Source: Streptosporangium sandarakinum (lineage in GTDB: Bacteria > Actinomycetota > Actinomycetes > Streptosporangiales > Streptosporangiaceae). From it: DNA of 64,000 bases. The notes under the pieces are model-generated. The model saw nothing but the letters and a program-made list of their open reading frames with translations. It was not told the origin of the DNA and made no database searches. Position 1 is the first letter of the stretch. Each line of letters opens with the position of its first letter. The translations under genes were made by a program, and so were the position numbers. The DNA lies in the NCBI RefSeq assembly GCF_013409935.1, contig NZ_JACCCO010000002.1, positions 1,178,001 through 1,242,000 on the forward strand, given 5' to 3'. Below are positions 23,902-29,951 of the stretch, one piece after another.

Positions 23902-25926
23902 CTGACGACGTTCCGAGACCTCGGAGTCACCCCGGAGATCGCCGATGCCCTGGAGACCGAGGGCATCACCACGCCGTTCCCCATTCAGGAGATGGCGCTT
24001 CCCCTGGCACTCAACGGCCAGGACATCATCGGACAGGCGCGCACCGGCACCGGCAAGACGTACGCCTTCGGCGTCGCCATGCTGCAGCGGGTCGGCAAGC
24101 CCCGCAAGAACCGCAAGAAGCCCCGCGGGCTGGTCGTCGTGCCGACCCGCGAGCTGGCCGTCCAGGTCACCGAAGACCTGGTCACGGCGGCGGGCAAGCT
24201 GGGCTCGCGGATCCTCACCGTGTACGGCGGGCGCGCCTACGAGCCCCAGATCGAGGCGCTCAAGCAGGGCGTCGACGTCATCGTCGGCACCCCGGGCCGC
24301 CTGCTCGACCTGGTCAAGCAGAAGCACCTCGACCTCAGCCAGATCAACGCCCTCGTCCTGGACGAGGCCGACCGCATGCTCGACCTGGGCTTCCTGCCCG
24401 ACATCGAGCGGATCATCAAGCTCATCCCGGCGGAGCGGCAGACGATGCTGTTCTCCGCGACGCTGCCGGGTGAGATCGTCGCCCTGTCCCGGCGCTACCT
24501 CAGCCGCCCCACCCACGTGCGGGCCGAGAACAACGACGCCGAGGCCGAGGCGACCCCGCAGACGACGCAGTTCGTCTGGCGCGTGCACCGGATGGACAAG
24601 GTCGAGATCGTGGGCCGCCTCCTGCAGTGCGAGGGCCGGGGGCTCACGATGATCTTCTGTGAGACCAAACGGGCCTGCGACAGGGTCGTGGAGGATCTGA
24701 AGGAGCGCGGCTTCGCCGCCGCGGCCGTCCACGGCGACCTCGGTCAGGGCCAGCGCGAGCAGGCGCTGCGCGCCTTCCGCAACGGCAAGATCGACGTTCT
24801 CGTGGCGACCGACGTCGCGGCGCGCGGCATCGACGTCGACGACGTCACCCACGTGGTCAACTACGACTGCCCGCAGGACGAGAAGGCCTACGTGCACCGG
24901 ATCGGCCGCACCGGTCGGGCGGGTAAGACCGGCGTCGCGGTGACCTTCGTGGAGTGGGAGGATCTCACCCGCTGGAAGGTCATCAACAACGCGCTGTCAC
25001 TCGACTTCGCCGAGCCGGTCGAGACCTACTCGACCTCCGCGCACATCTACACCGACCTGGGCATCCCCGAGGGCACCAAGGGCGTGCTGCCGCGCGCCAA
25101 CCGCTCCCGGGCGGGCCTGGCGGCCGAGGAGATCGAGGACCTCGGCGAGACCGGCCGCAGCCGTTCGCGCGGCCCGCGCCGGGGCCGCGAGGAGGAGTCC
25201 AGGGAGCGCCGTGAGCGTCCGGCCCGCACTCCCCGGGAGCGTCGCCGCACCCGGGGCGGCCGGAGCGCCCAGGAGGCCGTCCAGGCCGCCGGGGCGGCGG
25301 AGGAGCCCACCCGGCCCGACGCCGGCGGCGTCCGTGACACCGGCGTCGCCGAGACCGCCGGAGCCGCCGGGACCGTCGATGAGCGGAACGCGCCGCTCGC
25401 GACCGAGGAGGCGCGGCGCCCGGTCGCCGAGCCCGCCGTGCCGGAGACGGACGCGACGCCCCGCGAGGAGGTCCGGGAGGAGCGCCCCGCGAGGTCCCGC
25501 CGCCGCAGGTCCGGTCTGAACCCCGAGGTGAGCCTCGGCGGCGAGGAGCGGAGCGACGCGGCCCAGGACGACGAGCCCCGGGACGACACCTCCCGGAACG
25601 ACGCGGTCCGGGACGACACCTCCCGGAACGACGCGGTCCGGGACGACACCTCCCGGAGCCGCGCGGCCCGGAAGGACACCGACCGGGGCGACGCGGTCCG
25701 GAAGGAGGAGCCCGTGGCCGACCGGTGGGACGACGAGCCCGACGCCCCGGACTCCCGCCCGCGACCGGAGAAGATCATCCCGGCGAGCCCGTTCACGGTG
25801 ATCTTCCAGTCGCCGGACCTCGCGACGGACGACGACGAGATCGCCCCGTCAGCGGCGTCGGAGCGGGCGCAGAGCCGCCGCCGTCCCCCCGCGCGGGGGC
25901 AGCGGGGCCAGCGCCGCCCGCAGTAG
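23902..25926 (+). CDS. rhlE: DEAD-box ATP-dependent RNA helicase with long disordered tail
   Basis: Unwinds structured RNA, usually in ribosome assembly, cold response or decay. Motifs in order, numbered from CTG 23902: Q motif PFPIQ (25-29), ARTGTGKT (46-53), PTRELAVQ, GTPGR, LDEADRM near 153, FSATLPG near 184, then IFCETKRAC, ATDVAARGIDVDDVTHVVNYD and HRIGRTGRAGK near 332. Residues from about 400 to 674 are an Arg/Glu/Asp-rich disordered tail with tandem DDTSRNDAVR repeats. No ATG, GTG or TTG lies at the protein's natural N-terminus (LTTFRDLG). Either the CTG is used, with GGAG upstream, or a start at GTG 23731 or ATG 23620 adds an unusual extension. Symbol is by position and motifs. Confidence 0.9.
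   Translation: MTTFRDLGVTPEIADALETEGITTPFPIQEMALPLALNGQDIIGQARTGTGKTYAFGVAMLQRVGKPRKNRKKPRGLVVVPTRELAVQVTEDLVTAAGKLGSRILTVYGGRAYEPQIEALKQGVDVIVGTPGRLLDLVKQKHLDLSQINALVLDEADRMLDLGFLPDIERIIKLIPAERQTMLFSATLPGEIVALSRRYLSRPTHVRAENNDAEAEATPQTTQFVWRVHRMDKVEIVGRLLQCEGRGLTMIFCETKRACDRVVEDLKERGFAAAAVHGDLGQGQREQALRAFRNGKIDVLVATDVAARGIDVDDVTHVVNYDCPQDEKAYVHRIGRTGRAGKTGVAVTFVEWEDLTRWKVINNALSLDFAEPVETYSTSAHIYTDLGIPEGTKGVLPRANRSRAGLAAEEIEDLGETGRSRSRGPRRGREEESRERRERPARTPRERRRTRGGRSAQEAVQAAGAAEEPTRPDAGGVRDTGVAETAGAAGTVDERNAPLATEEARRPVAEPAVPETDATPREEVREERPARSRRRRSGLNPEVSLGGEERSDAAQDDEPRDDTSRNDAVRDDTSRNDAVRDDTSRSRAARKDTDRGDAVRKEEPVADRWDDEPDAPDSRPRPEKIIPASPFTVIFQSPDLATDDDEIAPSAASERAQSRRRPPARGQRGQRRPQ
25582..25656 (+). 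repeat. 30-bp in-frame tandem repeat in helicase C-terminus
   Basis: Two and a half copies of a 30-bp unit starting GACGACACCTCCCGGAACGA (25582-25611, 25612-25641, partial to 25656) encode DDTSRNDAVR repeats in the disordered tail. Copies are identical, which suggests recent slippage. Copy number may vary between strains. Confidence 0.85.
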
Positions 25927-25960
25927 CCGGCGGAGCGGCAGGAAGCGCGGAGATCGCGAG

Positions 25961-26009
25961 AGGGCCCGGACCGTGCCCGCCCGGGAGGGGGGGAGGCGGT
26001 CCGGGCCCT
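25961..26009 (+). terminator. First of two stem-loops downstream of the RNA helicase
   Basis: Perfect 13-bp arms AGGGCCCGGACCG (25961-25973) and CGGTCCGGGCCCT (25997-26009) around a 23-base loop. No T-tract. It lies just upstream of the canonical terminator at 26018, so the two form a tandem pair. Confidence 0.6.
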
Positions 26010-26017
26010 CGGCGAGA

Positions 26018-26049
26018 GGGGTGCGACCCGACGGGTCGCACCCCTTTTT
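26018..26049 (+). terminator. Canonical rho-independent terminator after the RNA helicase
   Basis: Perfect 12-bp stem GGGGTGCGACCC (26018-26029), loop GAC, GGGTCGCACCCC (26033-26044), followed by TTTTT (26045-26049). The best intrinsic terminator in the window. Confidence 0.9.
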
Positions 26050-26102
26050 CCGCATCTCAGACGCACAAAGGCACTCCGCGGGGAGAGGTATCGTGGGGCC
26101 AC

Positions 26103-26975
26103 GTGAGTACGCCACGATTTCTGACCCTGCCTCCTGGCGTCCGTTCCCGCCGGATCGAGACGACCGTGGGGACCTTCGCCGCGTTGGAGGCCATGCCGGT
26201 CAGTGGCATAGCCGAGCGCTGGCCCGCGCTGCTGGTCCCCGGCCTCACCGGCAGCAAGGAAGACTTCATCGCGGTCCTGCAGACCCTCGCCCAGGCCGGC
26301 CGCCAGGTCGTCGCGATCGACATGCGGGGCCAGTACGAGACGGAGGGTCCCGACGACCCCGCCGCCTACACCTGCCCGGCGCTCGGCAACGACATCGACG
26401 TCCTGGCCCAGCACGTCGGCGGGGGCGGCCCCGTCCACCTGGTCGGCCACTCCTTCGGCGGCCTGGTCACCCGTGAGGCGGTCATCGACGGCCGCACCAA
26501 GTTCGCGTCCTACACGCTGATGAGCTCGGGCCCCTCCGCCATCCCCGGGGTGCGCGCCCAGGTGAGCCGCGCCATGCTCGCCGAACTGCCCGAGGTGGGC
26601 ATCGAGCAGCTGTGGCAGACCCGGATGGAGCCGGAGGCGCTGGCGGCCGGCGTGCCCGACGAGATCGTCGAGTTCCTGCGCGGGCGACTGCTCGCCAACT
26701 CCGTGACCGGGATGGTCGCGATGACCCACGCGGTTCTGTCGGCGCCGGACCGCTGCGACGACCTCGCCCAGGTCGGGGTGCCCACGTTCGTGCTGTGCGG
26801 CGAGCACGACGACGGCTGGCCACCGGAGACGCAGGCGGAGATGGCCCACCGGCTGGGCACCGAGTGCATGGTCGTGCCCGGCGCGGCCCACTCCCCCGCG
26901 GTCGAGGCCCCGGAGACGACGGCCGCCGCGCTCACCCGGTTCTGGAACGACTCCGAGGCCCGCCTGCTGAACTGA
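26103..26975 (+). CDS. Alpha/beta fold hydrolase
   Basis: A 290-residue hydrolase with oxyanion loop ALLVPGLTGSKEDF (about 39-52), AIDMRGQYET, nucleophile elbow LVGHSFGG (Ser about 116), acid in VLCGEHDDGWP and His in PGAAHSPAVEAP. A small lid lies between strands 6 and 7. No signal. GTG at 26103 (VSTPRFLTL) gives the natural start; upstream codons read through the terminator and are non-coding. It follows the helicase terminator, so it likely has its own promoter in the short gap. Related to the prolyl-aminopeptidase/esterase group of the fold; substrate unknown. Confidence 0.85.
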   Translation: MSTPRFLTLPPGVRSRRIETTVGTFAALEAMPVSGIAERWPALLVPGLTGSKEDFIAVLQTLAQAGRQVVAIDMRGQYETEGPDDPAAYTCPALGNDIDVLAQHVGGGGPVHLVGHSFGGLVTREAVIDGRTKFASYTLMSSGPSAIPGVRAQVSRAMLAELPEVGIEQLWQTRMEPEALAAGVPDEIVEFLRGRLLANSVTGMVAMTHAVLSAPDRCDDLAQVGVPTFVLCGEHDDGWPPETQAEMAHRLGTECMVVPGAAHSPAVEAPETTAAALTRFWNDSEARLLN

Positions 26976-26977
26976 CC

Positions 26978-27000
26978 GGACCCGCCGGCCCGGCGGGTCC
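26978..27000. terminator. Perfect hairpin at convergent junction (hydrolase / nuclease)
   Basis: Arms GGACCCGCCG (26978-26987) and CGGCGGGTCC (26991-27000) with a 3-base loop, between a rightward and a leftward stop. No T-tract. Confidence 0.6.
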
Positions 27001-27006
27001 GAGAGT

Positions 27007-27915
27007 TCAGTCGTCGGCCAGGCCGTCCCAGGGGTCGCGGTCGCCGGCGGCGGCGCGGCCCTCGGGGCAGTGCTTCCGGAAGTCGCACCAGGAGCACAGG
27101 GGTCCCGTGCGGGGCGGGAAGACCGCGTCGATCTCCGCCGGGACCTCCGGCGGCGTACGGCCGGCCTCCGGCGACGCGCGGCCGGTCCGCCCGGCGGGAC
27201 GCGCCGGGCCCGCCCAGGCGCGGTAGCGGTCGTCGGCCTCCGACGCCTCCGCCGCGATCTCCTCGGCCCGCCTCAGGTGCCCGGCCAGCGACTCCTCGGT
27301 GTGCTCCCACTCCACGATCGAGCCGGTCGGCAGGTGGTGCAGTTCCACCCGGTGGCAGGGGGTGCGCAGCATCCGCTCCGAGGCCACGGCGTAGACGGCC
27401 AGGGCGAGGGAGAACCGGGCGTCGTCGGCGGTGGGAGGCCGGCGGCCGGTCTTGTAGTCGACCACGACCAGCTCCGCGCCGCGCCGGTCGAGCCGGTCGA
27501 CGCGGCCGGAGAGGGCGATGACCGGGGTCCGCGCGGCGACCGTCCGCTCGACGCCGACGGGCTCGTCGGCGGGGTCGAGGGTCGCGGCGTAGGCGCCGGT
27601 CATCTCCGCGGCCCGCTTCCGCCAGGCCGCCGACTGCTCGGCGTCGCGGAAACCCTCGCCGATCCACCCCCTGCCGACCAGGGCCGCCGCCGTCTCCGGC
27701 GTCCGCCGCTCGTACGGCTCGCGCCACCACCCCGCGAGGGCGTTGTGCACGCTGATCCCCACACTGTTGTGCGCCCAGGGCGGCCCCTTGGACGGCGCGG
27801 GCCGGTCCATGTAGGTGAACCGGTAGCGCCGGGGGCAGTCGAGCCAGTTGTTCAGCCGCGACGGAGTACAGGAGTAGAGCCGCCGCGGCATGCCCTCCAG
27901 GGGAAGCTGGTCCAT
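27007..27915 (-). CDS. RecB-family PD-(D/E)XK nuclease with Fe-S-type Cys
   Basis: A stand-alone nuclease domain of 302 residues resembling the C-terminal domain of AddB/RecB/AdnA. Seen: TPSRLNNWLDCPRRYRFTYM (N-terminal Cys and DNA-facing Arg), GRVDRLDRRGAE (Asp of the motif), the catalytic VVDYKTGRRP near residues 150-159, LALAVYAV, and the C-terminal CSWCDFRKHC. Together with the N-terminal Cys this makes a four-Cys set typical of Fe-S cluster nucleases. It is transcribed with the MBL-fold gene upstream (4-base gap), a link I cannot explain functionally. Stand-alone members are usually called RecB-like exonucleases. Confidence 0.88.
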   Translation of the reverse strand: MDQLPLEGMPRRLYSCTPSRLNNWLDCPRRYRFTYMDRPAPSKGPPWAHNSVGISVHNALAGWWREPYERRTPETAAALVGRGWIGEGFRDAEQSAAWRKRAAEMTGAYAATLDPADEPVGVERTVAARTPVIALSGRVDRLDRRGAELVVVDYKTGRRPPTADDARFSLALAVYAVASERMLRTPCHRVELHHLPTGSIVEWEHTEESLAGHLRRAEEIAAEASEADDRYRAWAGPARPAGRTGRASPEAGRTPPEVPAEIDAVFPPRTGPLCSWCDFRKHCPEGRAAAGDRDPWDGLADD

Positions 27916-27919
27916 GGGT

Positions 27920-28642
27920 TCACTGGTCGCGGAGGTCGAGGCGGATACCGGCCGCCTTCGTGCCGTCGGTCAGCGGCCCCTCGGCCCCGTTCTCGCCGCT
28001 CTCCTGGCGGCGGATCAGCGAACCCGACAGCCAGTCGTCGAACTGCGGCTCCAGGGCGCCGACCGTGGTCTCCTCGCCGTGCGCGGGCATCACGCGCGTG
28101 GCGTGGGGCAGGGTGAACAGCCGGCCGCCGATCGCGGTGAGCTGGTCGGCCAGCGCGGGGTACTCGTCGCCGATCCTCCCCGGTCCGTCGGCCTGCAGGG
28201 TCTTTCCGGTGAACACCGCGGACAGGGCCTCGCAGTAGAGCGAGACGCCGCCCTGCGAGACGCCCGGGGTGGACATCACCTCCAGCTCGACGTCGGCGAC
28301 GCCGAACACGCCCTCGTCCTCCATGTCGATGTCCGGCCAGGTCTCCGGCCAGGTCCGCCGCCACAGCGGCCGGTCCTTGGGATGCAGGGCGACCACCGCC
28401 TCGTCCCGGGCCGCGACCTCGATGGCCGCGCCCACGTGGTCGGGCAGGCCGTGGGTGCAGACGACGGCCAGCACCTCCCGCTCGCCGACCTTCGCCAGGA
28501 TCGCCTCCGCGTCACGCGCGGGGTCGATGACGATGACCTCCTCGTCGTCGCCAACGATCCAGGTGTTGTTCTCGACCTCGTGCTCGACGCCGTCGACGTC
28601 GACGGTCCCCTCGGTCACCACTCGTTCGATACGCGCTGTCAC
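27920..28642 (-). CDS. Metallo-beta-lactamase-fold protein lacking key metal ligands (possible pseudo-hydrolase)
   Basis: The fold is clear (THxxxDH region at 63-69, then LHPKDRPLW, STPG, FTG, AHGEETT). But three of the seven glyoxalase-II-type ligand positions are substituted: the second His of HxHxDH is Leu66 (THGLPDH), the His of HTPGH is Val128 (STPGVSQG), and the Asp of FTGDT is Lys147 (FTGKTL). H64, D68, H69 and H188 remain. A binuclear site is therefore improbable. Length (240 aa) and the rest of the sequence are normal. It could be a binding or regulatory protein, or a single-metal enzyme. It sits in the middle of the DUF6758-MBL-nuclease operon. Confidence 0.85.
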   Translation of the reverse strand: MTARIERVVTEGTVDVDGVEHEVENNTWIVGDDEEVIVIDPARDAEAILAKVGEREVLAVVCTHGLPDHVGAAIEVAARDEAVVALHPKDRPLWRRTWPETWPDIDMEDEGVFGVADVELEVMSTPGVSQGGVSLYCEALSAVFTGKTLQADGPGRIGDEYPALADQLTAIGGRLFTLPHATRVMPAHGEETTVGALEPQFDDWLSGSLIRRQESGENGAEGPLTDGTKAAGIRLDLRDQ

Positions 28643-28701
28643 GCTTCCGAACTTTACCCGTAAGCCGCCGGGGGCCCTGTCTCCTCAGCCCTCTTCGTTC
28701 C

Positions 28702-29364
28702 TCAGCCTTCTTCGCCGCTCTCCGCCGGCCCCTCGTCGCCCAGGCGCGGGGAGAACGCGCCGAACGGCAGATCCAGTGCCTGGTCGTGGTCGCGCAGGTC
28801 GCGCAGGGACAGCTCGTACAGGGTGACGAGGTAGCCCGCATCGGGCGGCCAGACGACCAGCCACAGCCAGTTGCCCAGCGCCTCCCCGACGTACACCGCG
28901 CGGTCGGGCGCGCCCGCCACGCACCACAGCGGGGTCGGCCGTCCGTTGATGTCGATCTTGGCGTGCGCCGGGCCCTCGTCGAGCCCCGTGCCGGGGTCGG
29001 GTCCGTCCAGCCCGGCGAGCCCCGCGCCCAGCCCGACGCCGGGCTCCTCGGCGATCACCAGCATGTCGGCCGGGCCCTGGGTCAGGGACGGTCCGGACAG
29101 CGCGACCACGGTGGCCCTGGCCCCGGTGCGGTCGTCTCCGGCCTCGGCCAGCCCGGTGACCAGGAACCCCTGCGGCAGCGGCCAGGGCAGCCAGACGGGC
29201 ACCTGGGCGTCACGGATGACGGCCTCGACGGCGGCGGCGGAGGGGCGCATCGGCGCCTGCATCGGCAGGACGTCGCCGTGCAGGACGCATCTCCAGGCGC
29301 TCGACCAGACGCTGGGCGCGCGGAGCGGGCCGAAACACCGTGGGCAGGTAGGCGCGGCTCTCAC
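28702..29364 (-). CDS. DUF6758 family protein with N-terminal zinc-ribbon Cys
   Basis: A 220-residue actinobacterial conserved protein. The N-terminus APTCPRCFGPLR, followed by WRCVLHG, gives a CxxC...C/H zinc-ribbon-like motif. Then come VPVWLPWPLPQGFLVTGLAEAGDDRTGARATVVALSG-type conserved blocks (shown only in part), LVIAEEPGVGLG, and NWLWLVVWPPDAGY. The gene starts the operon with the MBL and nuclease genes (59-base gap). No function has been established for the family that I know of. Confidence 0.8.
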   Translation of the reverse strand: MRAAPTCPRCFGPLRAPSVWSSAWRCVLHGDVLPMQAPMRPSAAAVEAVIRDAQVPVWLPWPLPQGFLVTGLAEAGDDRTGARATVVALSGPSLTQGPADMLVIAEEPGVGLGAGLAGLDGPDPGTGLDEGPAHAKIDINGRPTPLWCVAGAPDRAVYVGEALGNWLWLVVWPPDAGYLVTLYELSLRDLRDHDQALDLPFGAFSPRLGDEGPAESGEEG

Positions 29365-29438
29365 GATTACCCACGGTGCGTCCTCGACGCCCCCTCCGTC
29401 AAGGGCACGGCTCGTTATCCGGCCGTAATCTTGTCAAC

Positions 29439-29837
29439 GTGCGGGTAAATTGTGTCGGCGCGATCATCCTTGACGCTTCGGGGCGGCTGCTCCTCGTGCG
29501 CCGGGGGCGTCCGCCCGGCGAGGGCCTGTGGTCGGTGCCCGGCGGCCGGGTCGAGCCCGGTGAGTCCGACGCCGAGGCGGTGGCGCGCGAGGTGCTGGAG
29601 GAGACCGGCCTGACGGTCGCCGTGGGCCGCCTGGCCGGCTCGGTGGACCGTCCGGGGCCCGGCGGCGTCGTCTACGAGATCCGCGACTACCTCGCGGAGG
29701 TGCGCGGCGGCACCCTCGCGGCCGGCGACGACGCCGCCGGCGCGGGCTGGTTCTCCCCCGGCGAGCTGGCCCGGCTCCCGCTGGCCACCGGTCTGCTCGC
29801 GGCCCTCACCGAGTGGTCGGTCATCGCTCCGCGATGA
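29439..29837 (+). CDS. NUDIX hydrolase
   Basis: Hydrolyses a nucleoside diphosphate linked to another group, for example in pool sanitising or cofactor turnover. The 132-residue protein has a complete Nudix box at residues 36-58: G36-RVEPG-E42, then R50-E51-VLEE-T-G57. N-terminal VGAIILDASGRLLLVRRG and the LWSVPGG turn are typical. GTG at 29439 was chosen because no ATG is closer and the upstream extension is not conserved-looking. Divergent from DUF6758. Specific substrate unknown. Confidence 0.88.
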   Translation: MRVNCVGAIILDASGRLLLVRRGRPPGEGLWSVPGGRVEPGESDAEAVAREVLEETGLTVAVGRLAGSVDRPGPGGVVYEIRDYLAEVRGGTLAAGDDAAGAGWFSPGELARLPLATGLLAALTEWSVIAPR

Positions 29838-29951
29838 GCGCCGGAACCGAGTGACCGGACACCGTACGGCGAGGCGACCGGTCATCGCCCCGCGGTGGGC
29901 ATTCGGACACCGTACGGCGGGGCGACCGGTCATCGCTCCGCGGTGAGCGTC
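29819..29951. repeat. 48-bp direct repeats across the NUDIX / beta-propeller convergent junction
   Basis: A unit beginning CGGACACCGTACGGCG occurs at 29856 and 29904 (period 48). The segment GTCATCGCTCCGCG with TGAGCG occurs three times (about 29819, 29880 and 29930), the first and last forming the two opposite gene ends. Copies differ at one or two positions. No canonical terminator stem is seen here, unlike other convergent junctions. Confidence 0.7.
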
